DNA of 64,000 bases. Origin: a virus. The notes beneath the pieces are model-generated. The model did not search any database and was not told the origin of the DNA. It saw only the letters and a list, made by a program, of their open reading frames with translations. Positions 10,501 to 18,046 of this stretch are shown here, in pieces (within the stretch, counting starts at the first letter, position 1; every line of letters begins with the position of its first letter). The stretch spans positions 1 through 64,000 of IMG/VR virus record IMGVR_UViG_3300022821_000014; one strand, given 5' to 3'. Position numbers and translations under genes: made by a program.

Positions 10501-12177
10501 GAAGGCCCCCTTTACGCCGCCGAGCATCTTTGTAAATCTTGCGGGATCAAACAGGTCACCTATACTAGTGAGAATGTCAGAAACCCCAGGGAAGAATTTA
10601 ACAAACATCTGGCCCACCTCACGTCCAGCCCGATAAGTCGCTCTCATAGCTCTACGCAAATTGCGCATTAACCCATAGAACTCTTTGGTACGCCTTATAC
10701 CTCTCAAGAACCCTTGCAAGAATATGTCAATGAAACCGCCCTTCAGGGCGCTTCCCGATTTAACTAATCGTTCAATTGAGCCTGCTAATTTTTGCATAGC
10801 TTCAGCTTGAGACACCTGTTGCTTCTCTGCGTTCTCCCCTTGTTTTTGAATGTCCTGATAGGACAAAGCCTGATTCTGCTGTGAGAAGACTAGGGAAGCT
10901 GTTTTTTCATCTAGGCCAGTTTGTGTGGCTAACAGAGCACGTTCTTGCCTGGTCATTGTTTCTATAGACCTGCCCGCAGCAAAGAAAGCCTTCCTTAAAC
11001 GGTCTATATTTGCCGCAGGATCCTGCTCTTGGACCAACTGCATTGTGTCCAACTGAATACCGAAAGCCTGTGACAACTGAGCTACCGATTCAGCTGCCTT
11101 GTCAAAATCAGCAAACTGGTCTAGCGCACCCGTGAGCTTCTCGATTTCTACACCAAGTTTTCGGGCGTACACAGACACCTGAGAAAGTTCTTGAACACCC
11201 AGGGAGCCGAAGTGTTCAAAATCATCCATCATATTACCGATGTCCTGGGAGATCAGGGCTCCGTTCATACCGAACGCTTCACCCATAGCGAATGCGGTCG
11301 AGGTCATGTGACGACCTACTTCTTGGATGGTGTCACCAGAACGAGCTGCGGTTTGGGTCATAGCCCGCATGCCCTCTTCAGTTAAATGTAAACCCTTTTG
11401 ATAGGCGAAAATTCTTTCGCCTCCCTCAGCTAATTGTCTTTGGAAATTGTGGAACAGAGGACCCATCTGCTCAGCAATCTCACGGAGCGCCGCCATGGAC
11501 TCAGCCATGTTTCCCATTGTACGCCAAACAGATAATCCAGTTTCAGCAAGTTGTCCACCAAAATGAGATATGCCACGCCAAGAGTCAATGACCGATTTAC
11601 CTTCGTTTGATGCAAGGTCGCCAAATGTCGCCCTAACCTTTTCGAACTCTTGTCTGAGCCCAGAGCCTCCGCTACCTACCTGGCCCATCAAACCAGTAAG
11701 CATCTTAAATGGCAGGGCTATAATAGATGCGCCAAGATTAAACAACGTTGATATGAGGCCACCCCCAATATTGATCAAACCAGACATGGCATTCATGGTG
11801 AGCTTGAAGCCACCCGCCATTCCCTCAATAGTTCCCACAACTGGGGCGAGCTTTAACATGGTTTTGCCGAAGCTCTCGGCCTTTTGGCCCATCTTGTCAA
11901 GGTTATCTACGTTTTCTTCAGCTGCGTCCCTAAGGTCCTGCATTACTTTGCCGCTGCTACCAAGTTCTTCAACGGCATCTGCTGCGTTTTTTACAGCTCC
12001 GCTCAAGTTTTCAATGCCACGACCAAGTCCTTCAACGTTCATCTGACGAACAGCCTCGGACATCTGCTGCATAATACCCAATTGGGTATTAAGCAAGGAT
12101 GTCTGTTTAGACATGAGCTTGTTCTGCTCTTCTAGGAGAGCTTTCAGCTCTTTTGCTTGTTCAATTGATGTGGCCAC
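7573..12177 (-). CDS. Tail tape measure protein
   Basis: At 1534 residues this is the longest uninterrupted protein in the window. The first 50 residues are a helical, Gln/Leu-rich coiled coil (KALLEEQNKLMSKQT). Several long hydrophobic and Ala/Gly-rich stretches lie near residues 800-980 (for example VITVGLIAVALAMTALAGHI), and long helical repeats rich in Ser, Thr and Ile follow to the C-terminus. This combination, next to tail genes, is characteristic of tape measure proteins, which set tail length and leave the tail tip at DNA injection. The start codon is GTG at 12177 with AAGGT upstream. The size implies a tail of roughly 200 nm if the usual length rule holds. Confidence 0.8.
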   Translation of the reverse strand: MATSIEQAKELKALLEEQNKLMSKQTSLLNTQLGIMQQMSEAVRQMNVEGLGRGIENLSGAVKNAADAVEELGSSGKVMQDLRDAAEENVDNLDKMGQKAESFGKTMLKLAPVVGTIEGMAGGFKLTMNAMSGLINIGGGLISTLFNLGASIIALPFKMLTGLMGQVGSGGSGLRQEFEKVRATFGDLASNEGKSVIDSWRGISHFGGQLAETGLSVWRTMGNMAESMAALREIAEQMGPLFHNFQRQLAEGGERIFAYQKGLHLTEEGMRAMTQTAARSGDTIQEVGRHMTSTAFAMGEAFGMNGALISQDIGNMMDDFEHFGSLGVQELSQVSVYARKLGVEIEKLTGALDQFADFDKAAESVAQLSQAFGIQLDTMQLVQEQDPAANIDRLRKAFFAAGRSIETMTRQERALLATQTGLDEKTASLVFSQQNQALSYQDIQKQGENAEKQQVSQAEAMQKLAGSIERLVKSGSALKGGFIDIFLQGFLRGIRRTKEFYGLMRNLRRAMRATYRAGREVGQMFVKFFPGVSDILTSIGDLFDPARFTKMLGGVKGAFRDFFKEMTTNPNLALSNLLDRLKESFTDWFDSSTPSGRRMLNGFKTFGKALAVIFAGLARQVISGLTEVFRGITSFISGDPMGTMAGAAQDASSGVMGFLMEVFEPIVSFFESSEGRRLMNQLWESFTEMLEAGWGFVRPRLTSFLEDNWPTILGVLFGPAVIGGLVRGLGTALAGGLLKSMVFGIGSAVKGAPGAISGALKGMDRVARGGSVSRGGRQASAVGEAASSAGDAVKAARRTRISPGDVAKMALLATVITVGLIAVALAMTALAGHIQKAGISIEAIKGAALIMIATGAVMLEIAGVIAVLALAGEAIKSFALQVIIGVAAIGLVGAAMALGAREMIDMFQSYSESSINKTVRIMQATSVFFLAAAAVAAAAGVIGTVIVATYGAGAAVILTGLAALSNVILAMVDTTVQVLQAIGRIRLDSATERKMDLFTSVLTAIGSFAADVGTIAAATSPGLADLLGQGESMTDRLNSVGRLVQTMTASMTDVISTLISEADRLEGISGDTGAMERTRFLADMLSTIGTVARDLRPPDSFNDTSLWGELTGDTVNARTTQLAMFIVTVINSIKGALTQIVEQINQLAGSGGFSEEAITAASALGEIIGAVGTLARMMTTFVTQEFRDNPSELGSVSRTIGRVITTLLDAIIGTDGSNIFTRMVNVVRLVVDAITGLDSSQLGALKAATPLISSMFTAIAGMSALVGNLANSTGVASNPEQIGSIMASLVSVVEAVTSGFGEGITGMLDNLVSTFSAISPRAGRNIKVGVESISTIFEAIGQIIEQTTSFLSGSANGDITEMGNRMSDSLCAVFKVIYNPGGRFTLTDFVRGIGRPMELFSELGPSLETGAGGFLGALRSLGSILEGVANFTNGEYFAGVETIDTNLMMMTKDAVVGMVQHIGDIDSALQRLRVININTRLRELNNKLGLRSTGRLDIREEPIQFHVNFTVNIDAQELENVLISRPNSRFAGLE

Positions 12178-12215
12178 GTTTTACCTTGACTGCTGGTAAT
12201 TATCCCCTGACTTAG

Positions 12216-12244
12216 TTTTCAACGCCTATGAAGTTTCGTATACT
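12216..12244 (+). promoter_or_regulatory. Possible sigma70-like promoter of the GIY-YIG gene
   Basis: A TATACT box at 12239-12244 lies seven bases before the ATG of the plus-strand endonuclease. A weak TTTTCA -35-like hexamer lies 17 bases further upstream. The leader would be extremely short. A gene on the opposite strand to its neighbours needs its own promoter, which is the main argument. Confidence 0.25.
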
Positions 12245-12250
12245 CAATAC

Positions 12251-13060
12251 ATGCAATTAAAAATTGAAAAAGCAAACCAGACCAAGGCAGGAATCTACAA
12301 GATAACAAATTTACACAATGGACGCTTCTACATAGGAAGTGCCAAAAACCTTTCTTCAAGGTACAAATCACATCACTCAAGCCTTCGTCGAAACAAGCAC
12401 CATAACCAATACCTCCAGAACGACTGGAACAAGTATAAAGATACTGCCATATACGAGTTCACAGCAATCCAATTTACCAGCGAAGAACAACGATTGCTCG
12501 TCGAGCAAAAATGGCTCGACAAATTATTTGATGACCCAGGGTGCTGTAATCACAAAAGAAAGGTTAACTCAAAACCTAGAAGCCGATATTCCAACACTCC
12601 CGAAGAAACTGGAAGGAAAATATCAGAAATTCGCAAGAGAAACTGGAAGGACCTCAAGTATAGGAAAGAGCAGACCAAGAAGTTGAAAAAATATGCTTTC
12701 AAGCCTAAGACGTGTACTTTCATCAGCCCAGAAGGTAACGTGACAACCATCACCAATTATAGCGAATTTTGTAGAAACAACCCGCAATATAGAAAACAGG
12801 GGTTCGTTGGGCTCGGCCTCGAAAAAACAAAATCGTACAAAGGTTGGACAAAATACAAACCCACCAGCAAAAAAATTATTCAAATGAATAAGAACGGAGC
12901 CAAGACTTGGTGGTTTAGGAATCCCGCTGGTGAGGAAATCAAAATAATCAACCTACTTAAATTTTGTAGAGAAAATAGTTTAAGCTGTCCTAGTATGCAC
13001 ATGGTTCATAGTGGAAAGCGAAATTCTCACAAAGGATGGACAAAGGCAAATGCCTGGTAA
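12251..13060 (+). CDS. GIY-YIG homing endonuclease
   Basis: This 269-residue free-standing homing endonuclease has a GIY-YIG catalytic domain at about residues 13-100: GIYKIT, then FYIGSAKN, then a catalytic-type Arg/Lys run and EQKWLD. A Lys/Arg-rich linker and two related C-terminal modules of about 40 residues follow (FISPEGNVTTITN-SEFCRNN and FRNPAGEEIKIIN-LKFCREN). Both modules end in a Y/HKGWTK motif and are probably NUMOD-type DNA-recognition units. Such enzymes nick or cut an intron- or gene-less allele to spread themselves. The gene is transcribed against the surrounding tail genes and slightly overlaps the next plus-strand gene, as expected for an inserted mobile gene. Confidence 0.9.
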   Translation: MQLKIEKANQTKAGIYKITNLHNGRFYIGSAKNLSSRYKSHHSSLRRNKHHNQYLQNDWNKYKDTAIYEFTAIQFTSEEQRLLVEQKWLDKLFDDPGCCNHKRKVNSKPRSRYSNTPEETGRKISEIRKRNWKDLKYRKEQTKKLKKYAFKPKTCTFISPEGNVTTITNYSEFCRNNPQYRKQGFVGLGLEKTKSYKGWTKYKPTSKKIIQMNKNGAKTWWFRNPAGEEIKIINLLKFCRENSLSCPSMHMVHSGKRNSHKGWTKANAW

Positions 13061-13409
13061 AAACCCAGAAAACAAGTGTATTGTGGGCCTAGAAGAGGCT
13101 CCCATTAAAGTCAAGGGCGAAAAGCTTGATGAAATTAAGCTCTCGTGGGCAGGTAAGTTATTCTTCGCTGGTGCAGCCGCCTACATTACTGGCAAAGGCT
13201 TACAGCAAAAGGTGAAGTTGCCCATCAAAGTTCGTGGGACTCCACAGCAAATGAGAGCTGTAGTCGATGCAATTGTCAGCTCGAAAGAGTTTCAAAGAGA
13301 GGTTGGTAAGCCTGGCGCTACAATTGACTCCGTTGTTAACAAACTGAGACTTCGGAACTTAACGAAGCAGCGATTCCAGCAATTGACTGGCGTTCCCTGG
13401 CCTCTTTGA
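13050..13409 (+). CDS. Conserved-looking hypothetical protein, 119 aa
   Basis: I chose the ATG at 13050 because AAAGGA lies 14 bases upstream; an alternative start at 13011 would add 13 residues. The product is basic with an amphipathic middle (LSWAGKLFFAGAAAYITGKG), then RGTPQQMRAVVDAIVSSKEFQ and NKLRLRNLTKQRFQQLTGVPWP. The second half looks like a compact helical domain. The family is not recognised. It overlaps the end of the GIY-YIG gene by 11 bases, so its original upstream region was probably replaced when the endonuclease inserted. Confidence 0.6.
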   Translation: MPGKNPENKCIVGLEEAPIKVKGEKLDEIKLSWAGKLFFAGAAAYITGKGLQQKVKLPIKVRGTPQQMRAVVDAIVSSKEFQREVGKPGATIDSVVNKLRLRNLTKQRFQQLTGVPWPL

Positions 13410-13449
13410 CGCCATACAAAACACCCTCTAGACCTAGAAACGATACCAA

Positions 13450-13626
13450 ATGAAAATCACCAAAACGCAACTTAAAAAGTTAATTCAAGAAGCTGTTAGA
13501 GAGCAAGTCGAAGCTTGTTGCTTTTTTACGAGGGCAGGCTGACATCCTAGAGAGATTCACCGAAGACTTGTAGAATGGTGGGGTAAAGGCGGTCGTCGTG
13601 CACAATTGTTTTCCCGCTTGGTTTGA
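13450..13626 (+). pseudogene. Tagged short ORF interrupted by an in-frame TGA
   Basis: From ATG 13450 the frame encodes 30 residues starting MKITKTQLKKLIQEAVREQ. It then meets TGA at 13540-13542 and continues in the same frame for 27 more residues, including HRRLVEWWGKGG, to TGA 13624-13626. The first part is a good example of the N-terminal helix tag shared by many proteins in this window. The second part is protein-like and basic. It could be a decayed gene, a sequencing error or, less likely, a readthrough product. A terminator follows immediately. Confidence 0.4.
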
Positions 13627-13630
13627 ATTA

Positions 13631-13658
13631 AAAAAGCCTCCCTTTTGGGAGGCTTTTT
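13631..13658. terminator. Bidirectional intrinsic terminator
   Basis: A perfect stem of AAAAAGCCTCCC and its complement flanks a short TTTT-type loop, with A and T tracts on both sides. It therefore works in both directions between the convergent plus-strand block and the minus-strand nucleotidase gene. Confidence 0.9.
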
Positions 13659-13677
13659 GGTTACTGCTATGACTAGT

Positions 13678-14331
13678 TCATAGTCCGAGGCGGCGTAGTT
13701 CCTCAAGGGTGGCCTGCGGGTTGTCGAATTGGTGGTGAATAGCAAGTCCACCCGCATTCCTCCACGGAACCACATATTTTGGAAGGTCATCGATGAGCAA
13801 TGCTACTTTACCTGCCTCAGCCACACGACGGATTTCTTCATGCTTTGTATGAGTGATAACAATACGGTTTCTGCCGAGACCAAGTTCACGCTTGACCCAA
13901 TCAGTTTTGCCCTTCTTTGAGTTGGGACCCATCGGGCCCGTACAAATTGTTGGGCGGTAACACTCAATATGTTCCCACAACTCACGACCGCCAGGCATCC
14001 AGTCTAAGCTGGCCCACCAAGAGCGATTGTCGGAAATGAGAGTGTACATGAGGCTACGAACCTTTTTCTTTAACTGAGGGGAGGTCTTGCCTACATTGTC
14101 AAAGCAAACGGGATTGCCCACGAGCCCAGCATCCAGGTCACCGTCAAGCTCTTGGACTGCTTTTTTTATTGCCTTGTAGAACTTTGGACTACGTTCTTTG
14201 TATCGGTTTGGTGCCGCTGCGGCCTGTTCGATTGTCTCATTCATATGAGACACAACGCCACCCATGAAGTTAACAAGGACTCCATCCAGGTCACAGAATA
14301 CTCTGAGTTTATTTCGGTCTATCTTCATCAT
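13678..14331 (-). CDS. HAD-superfamily 5'-nucleotidase-like protein
   Basis: This 217-residue protein has HAD motif I at residues 12-22 (FCDLDGVLVNF, with the two catalytic Asp). A motif III Lys lies in the KKGKTDWVKRELGL region, and a motif IV-type LIDDLPKYV lies near residue 180. This arrangement matches the NT5C/deoxyribonucleotidase branch of HAD phosphatases, which dephosphorylate (deoxy)nucleoside 5'-monophosphates. In phages they probably adjust nucleotide pools or help degrade host DNA. It overlaps the upstream metallopeptidase-like gene by 23 bases. A second, diverged HAD nucleotidase is encoded at 25368-26201. Confidence 0.75.
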   Translation of the reverse strand: MMKIDRNKLRVFCDLDGVLVNFMGGVVSHMNETIEQAAAAPNRYKERSPKFYKAIKKAVQELDGDLDAGLVGNPVCFDNVGKTSPQLKKKVRSLMYTLISDNRSWWASLDWMPGGRELWEHIECYRPTICTGPMGPNSKKGKTDWVKRELGLGRNRIVITHTKHEEIRRVAEAGKVALLIDDLPKYVVPWRNAGGLAIHHQFDNPQATLEELRRLGL

Positions 14332-14989
14332 TGAACGTTTCTACTAGGTTTGCCCACTGTGCTACAGCAACCCCTTCTACAGAGTCATCGCCACCAACAC
14401 CTAACCATAGTTTAGTATCTGAGTGGTCATGATTGTAATTGCCACCAGAAGCCTTGTTGAGAATATGAACCAGTTCATGAATTGCAGGTTGTGCCCTATC
14501 AATCGTTGTCTTCATATGTTTGCTGCGAATTACTGCAATTGGAGTCCGCTTGGTGCCGAACATACCCACTACACTAGTGCTGTAGGCTGCTGTTCCTTTT
14601 GACCAGGCCTGCCACCATGAAGCGTTTCCTGTTTCATAGTTTTGATCGGTCTGATATAAGAATACTACACGATCTTCACCAGCTTTTTGAACTCCTTTTT
14701 TACTAAAAGCCGATTCGGTTGCTGCGATAGCTGCTGCACACTTTTTTGCAAGTTCTACTGCATCAATTTTAGTGCCGTCGACCAGCCAAGCGGTTACCTC
14801 CGAGGTGTCCTTGTCCCTAATTACCGCAATGTCATTATCAACGATGACGATTGCCTTGTTTCCAGCAATTTCTGCTTCTACCCTATGCCCTTCAGGCAGT
14901 TTAGGACCCTTCACTATTTTTACAATGACAAAGATGCCCAGGGCCAAAAAAGCCACTAACGTTACAATTAAAATGATCAAACCTTCCAT
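14309..14989 (-). CDS. Membrane-anchored metallopeptidase-like protein
   Basis: The 226-residue product begins with a strongly hydrophobic helix (residues 4-27), giving an N-terminal membrane anchor. It carries a zinc-peptidase HExxH motif at residues 171-175 (HELVH), followed by HDHSD at 187-191, which could supply a third ligand. The region between, rich in Trp and Ser, has no recognised family. By analogy with HExxH proteins it may be a zinc protease acting at the inner membrane, but activity is inferred from one motif. It lies at the head of a two-gene unit with the nucleotidase. Confidence 0.5.
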   Translation of the reverse strand: MEGLIILIVTLVAFLALGIFVIVKIVKGPKLPEGHRVEAEIAGNKAIVIVDNDIAVIRDKDTSEVTAWLVDGTKIDAVELAKKCAAAIAATESAFSKKGVQKAGEDRVVFLYQTDQNYETGNASWWQAWSKGTAAYSTSVVGMFGTKRTPIAVIRSKHMKTTIDRAQPAIHELVHILNKASGGNYNHDHSDTKLWLGVGGDDSVEGVAVAQWANLVETFNDEDRPK

Positions 14990-15031
14990 AGTCTTCTCCC
15001 TTTGTTGATAAGTAGAGCAACGAATAAAAGA

Positions 15032-15056
15032 AAAGGCGGCCAGAGCTGGCCGCCTT
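15032..15056. terminator. Intrinsic terminator hairpin
   Basis: The arms AAAGGCGGCCAG and CTGGCCGCCTTT pair perfectly around a two-base AG, with short A/T tracts outside. It sits just after the RlaP-like gene on the minus strand and before the metallopeptidase-like gene. Confidence 0.85.
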
Positions 15057-15076
15057 TCCTGAGTTTCATTTTAAGC

Positions 15077-16057
15077 TTAGCGAAGTGTATCCATCGAAAG
15101 CGCTTCTTCGACAAGCTCCTGACAAAGTTCGTCGATCTCCTCTGTCCGAGGCTTCTCAGGAAGTGTTGACGCATCGTAGAGTGCCTGCATCTCACTTTCC
15201 TGCTTGTCGGCCCACTCGATTAGTTCGTCGTAGCTCCAGGCACCATTTCGGATAGCCAGAAGCTCCTCAGCATCGGGGCGGCGAACATTCACTGTGCCGT
15301 CTGTGAGGATCTCACGACACATCCTCATAAGTCGAACAAGGTGCCCCGCATGCTTGGTATCAAAACCAAAGTCAGCCTCAAGCGCCGCTCGCTTCTTGTT
15401 GCGGTTCCGCTTCCAACCCTCGTATTGCTTCCACTCACGGTGTGCACCCTGATACTTCTGTTCCTGACAGAACAGGTGCATAACACTGTCATCAAGCTTG
15501 ATGTTTTGTTCGATCAACTTTTCGGTCGCACCCAACTCGCTTGCTGAGAGCTTACATTCCGTAGGCAGCCCGAACTCTTCACGTGTAGGCTTGTGCGTGG
15601 GAGGCTCTAAAAGCCAACGCTTGTGACCCTTGATCCGCTTCAGCTGCTGATGGGCATATCCGCTAAAAGTGAATTTGGCTTTCTTGCTCAAAAACATCTC
15701 ACGGTGGTCGTAGAGCTTTCGGTACAGCGAAGTTTCAACAATCCAATCCTCGGGGTCAGTAAACAAAACTTCGATGATGTTGGGGTTGGTCTGGCTTGCA
15801 AGCTTCATGAACTTGCGGAGACCATAAACGACCATATCATAAGGGTCATTTCCCTCGACCTGCTCGAAAGTGTTGCGAAGGCCATGGAAGTACTCCTTCG
15901 GCGGGATGCAGAGACCCTTGATGTCGATGTCCGACGTTGGCATCGATGTGCCATATGCTCTACTGCCGTGCACTGTCATAAAGATGGTGCGCTTCTCAAG
16001 CCAGGGGCAAGCCCCGTTGTAGCCCTCGAAAGGGTCAAATGTCCATTTCTTGGTCAT
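15077..16057 (-). CDS. RlaP-type nucleotidyltransferase
   Basis: This 326-residue protein has the DNA polymerase beta-like nucleotidyltransferase signature near its N-terminus. HGSRAYGTSMPTSDIDIKG spans residues 30-48, with Gly-Ser and the two catalytic Asp (43 and 45). The 'GSRAYGTxxPxSDxDxKG' form is typical of the RlaP family of predicted nucleotidyltransferases, which have been linked to RNA repair. The helical remainder (residues 110-326) also fits that family. The gene is flanked downstream by a strong terminator. Substrate and target (tRNA end, protein or nucleotide) are unknown. Confidence 0.75.
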   Translation of the reverse strand: MTKKWTFDPFEGYNGACPWLEKRTIFMTVHGSRAYGTSMPTSDIDIKGLCIPPKEYFHGLRNTFEQVEGNDPYDMVVYGLRKFMKLASQTNPNIIEVLFTDPEDWIVETSLYRKLYDHREMFLSKKAKFTFSGYAHQQLKRIKGHKRWLLEPPTHKPTREEFGLPTECKLSASELGATEKLIEQNIKLDDSVMHLFCQEQKYQGAHREWKQYEGWKRNRNKKRAALEADFGFDTKHAGHLVRLMRMCREILTDGTVNVRRPDAEELLAIRNGAWSYDELIEWADKQESEMQALYDASTLPEKPRTEEIDELCQELVEEALSMDTLR

Positions 16058-16093
16058 GTTTTGCTCGCTTCCTTAGGAGAATGAAAGACAGGT

Positions 16094-16387
16094 TTAAAAA
16101 CTGTAGTTGATATGGCTGTTCAGCCCGATGGCATATGGCATTAGGACGGCGACCTTCTTACCGTCTTCAAACAAGATACCTTGTCGAAGGACCAAGTGTG
16201 ACGCATCCTTGAAATTCATGCTTTGCCGCATGTCTTCCGAACAACCTAGGTAAATATCACCCAGGCTACACTCAGGGTTTGCAGGAACAAACATGGCCTG
16301 GTACCGTGCTGGGGAGTTAAAACTGCCGTCTTTTTTCAGCCACATAACAGAAATGTCAGTATTGTACACTTTTTTTGTCTTGGTCAT
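16094..16387 (-). CDS. Hypothetical protein, 97 aa
   Basis: The family is not recognised. The protein starts MTKTKKVYNTDISVMWLKKDG and continues with AMFVPANPECSLGDIYLG, suggesting a small mixed alpha/beta domain. It lies between the Nmad1-like gene and the RlaP-like gene, with short gaps, and probably shares their transcript. Confidence 0.55.
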   Translation of the reverse strand: MTKTKKVYNTDISVMWLKKDGSFNSPARYQAMFVPANPECSLGDIYLGCSEDMRQSMNFKDASHLVLRQGILFEDGKKVAVLMPYAIGLNSHINYSF

Positions 16388-16431
16388 ACCTCATTATGAC
16401 ATATTCAGGGAGTTTATGAACCTCTTTTAGA

Positions 16432-16725
16432 TTATTCTTCGGGTTTTTCTTTGTTGGCTTTCTCTTTCTGGAGTCCGAGTAAGCCGTAACCAACAATGTC
16501 CCCATATGGGTTTTCACCGAAAGCGTCCTTTTTGGTGGCAATCCGTTTCATCTTGTCAAAGATGCGTACCACACAAAGCATGTCAGTGTACTTCTCGGGT
16601 GGCACTCCGTTAGGATAGAGAAGTTTCAGAAATTCCCCTGCGTCCCTAAACGAACTCCCGTAAGCCTTGTCTTTCTCGTCAACAAGCGCTCCTACTGTTT
16701 TTCCTAAATCTTCGAACTTGCCCAT
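16432..16725 (-). CDS. Nmad1/DUF1599-like protein
   Basis: The start at 16725 is preferred over a longer frame because GGAAGAGA lies directly upstream and the extra N-terminal residues look non-coding. The 97-residue product contains DEKDKAYGSSFRDAGEFLKL and VVRIFDKMKRIATKK. This resembles the 'K..DYG.SF ... VR..DKM.R' core of the nucleotide-modification-associated domain 1 (DUF1599). Those small helical proteins are found near phage genes for modified bases. The match is by eye, and a MazG-like all-alpha fold is the alternative. Confidence 0.5.
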   Translation of the reverse strand: MGKFEDLGKTVGALVDEKDKAYGSSFRDAGEFLKLLYPNGVPPEKYTDMLCVVRIFDKMKRIATKKDAFGENPYGDIVGYGLLGLQKEKANKEKPEE

Positions 16726-16842
16726 TCTCTTCCTGCCTTTCTCTGGGTGAGTGTAGCATGGCTTGAATCTACTTGAAATGCAATTCGACACGCTATTTAC
16801 AACAAATGGCATTTCTAATGTCGATAACTGGAAGACCGTTAG

Positions 16843-17385
16843 ATGGGTTGTCATAAAAAAGTTGGCGAAAAGCATGTGAAGATCAAAGATGAGATCTCAG
16901 GTTATGACAAGGATGTCCTAATCAAAACATACCGACTCCCTAGCGGGGTCCTCGAAAACTTCTTTGTTGATGATAACAACGATTCAGTCCAAATACTAGC
17001 TATCTGTGAAGATGGTATGGTGCTCACTGTGAAACAGTTCCGTCCTGGCCTTGAGAAGGACTGTGTAGAGCTTCCAGGCGGCGGTTTGGAGCCTGGCGAA
17101 GATCCAAAAGAAGCGGCCGTTAGGGAACTTATAGAAGAAACTGGATTCCAAAGCGGAACCATGACTTTCCTTGGAAAGGTTCCATACAGCCCTTACTCAA
17201 CAGGATTTCGATATATGTTTGTCGCTGATGGTTGTGAACGTGTTAGCCGCTTGAACCTGGACGAGAATGAATTCCTAAAGGTCATCAAATGGCCAATGGA
17301 AAGGTTCCGTGAAGAGATCAAAAAAGGAGGTATCAGGGGAACTGATTGCGCCTATGCTGGCCTGGACCAACTAAACCTACTTTAG
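16843..17385 (+). CDS. Nudix hydrolase, ADP-ribose pyrophosphatase-like
   Basis: The 180-residue protein contains a complete Nudix box, G-x5-E-x7-REUxEExGU, at residues 80-102 (catalytic REL-EE at 94-99). The layout, with a beta-rich N-terminal half and SGVLENFFVDD before the box, resembles ADP-ribose pyrophosphatases, which hydrolyse ADP-ribose to AMP and ribose 5-phosphate. It is one of the few plus-strand genes and faces the Nmad1-like gene across a 117-base divergent region. Its end overlaps the next minus-strand gene by four bases. A role in NAD(+) or ADP-ribose turnover during infection is plausible. Confidence 0.85.
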   Translation: MGCHKKVGEKHVKIKDEISGYDKDVLIKTYRLPSGVLENFFVDDNNDSVQILAICEDGMVLTVKQFRPGLEKDCVELPGGGLEPGEDPKEAAVRELIEETGFQSGTMTFLGKVPYSPYSTGFRYMFVADGCERVSRLNLDENEFLKVIKWPMERFREEIKKGGIRGTDCAYAGLDQLNLL

Positions 17386-17726
17386 TCGTCTATTGGTTGT
17401 CCTTCTAGGATCTTAACACGAATTACAGTTCTAAGGCTTGTGTGTTCCAATTCAGTAAGTCGTGTATCAGTGGCTGATTGCCAGTCACGACGGTTCTCAT
17501 TCACATCTTCTCTGAGACTTAGGATCTGTTGCCTTAGGCTCGTTGTCTCCCTCGTCTGGAGTTCAATTTGGTAACGTGTCTCAGCCTTAAACACAAAATA
17601 CCCGACTACTATTGTGCCTAAAGTTACTACAATTGGTAACCAGGTTTTGGTTATAGAGGCTATTTTATCTAGCGTAAGTGGTGATTCTTTTTTACCGTCT
17701 GGCATAACATTCGTAAGTAGTGTCAC
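17382..17726 (-). CDS. Membrane protein with coiled coil, 114 aa
   Basis: One transmembrane helix lies near residues 29-46 (WLPIVVTLGTIVVGYFVF). A long charged helix follows (RYQIELQTRETTSLRQQILS), predicted to form a coiled coil. The topology (short cytoplasmic N-terminus, one helix, coiled coil outside) is shared with spanins and some holin-associated proteins, but no specific match was seen. The start may be GTG 17726 or ATG 17705. Confidence 0.5.
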   Translation of the reverse strand: MTLLTNVMPDGKKESPLTLDKIASITKTWLPIVVTLGTIVVGYFVFKAETRYQIELQTRETTSLRQQILSLREDVNENRRDWQSATDTRLTELEHTSLRTVIRVKILEGQPIDD

Positions 17727-17731
17727 GAATA

Positions 17732-17977
17732 TCAGGAATCTTCTTCACCTGAATCTGGCCTGGTAACAACTCTATCCGAACTTCCACTGCTGTAAGTGTA
17801 ATCCAGGAAAAACAATAGATCAGATGGTAACGTCATCGGTTGGACTGATACCATCTCGTTGACAAAATTACTTGGGAAGATTCGTCTGGAGAATGGGAAG
17901 GTGCGACTAGACTTGTATCTGGCAATCAGCTTACGGAAGCCTTTCACCGTCAACTTTAGTTCGTCGCAATCATTCAT
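17732..17977 (-). CDS. Small protein resembling the N-terminal segment of T4-type major capsid protein
   Basis: The ATG at 17977 is preceded by AAGG at good spacing. The 81-residue product has two parts. Residues about 11-25 (VKGFRKLIARYKSS) match the helix motif of the tiny ORFs near 45.4 kb. Residues about 30-62 (RRIFPSNFVNEMVSVQPMT, then LLFFLDYTY) resemble a conserved early segment of T4-type major capsid proteins, 'FPN..A...VQPM..P.GL.F.LDY.Y'. It is far too short to be a capsid protein. It may be a capsid-derived fragment that now does something else. It follows the gp51-like gene. Confidence 0.55.
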   Translation of the reverse strand: MNDCDELKLTVKGFRKLIARYKSSRTFPFSRRIFPSNFVNEMVSVQPMTLPSDLLFFLDYTYSSGSSDRVVTRPDSGEEDS

Positions 17978-18046
17978 ATTGCCTTGGCCCAACCTCGACT
18001 CCTGCCTGTAGAATCAGTGTAATTTTGAGGTCTCATTTTGTATGGC

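Noticed and set aside
8159-10636. Long plus-strand frames (363 and 391 codons) opposite the tape measure
   Set aside because: Composition is Ser/Pro/Ala-rich as expected when a Gly/Ala/Thr-rich gene is read backwards; the minus-strand protein has clear tape measure features.
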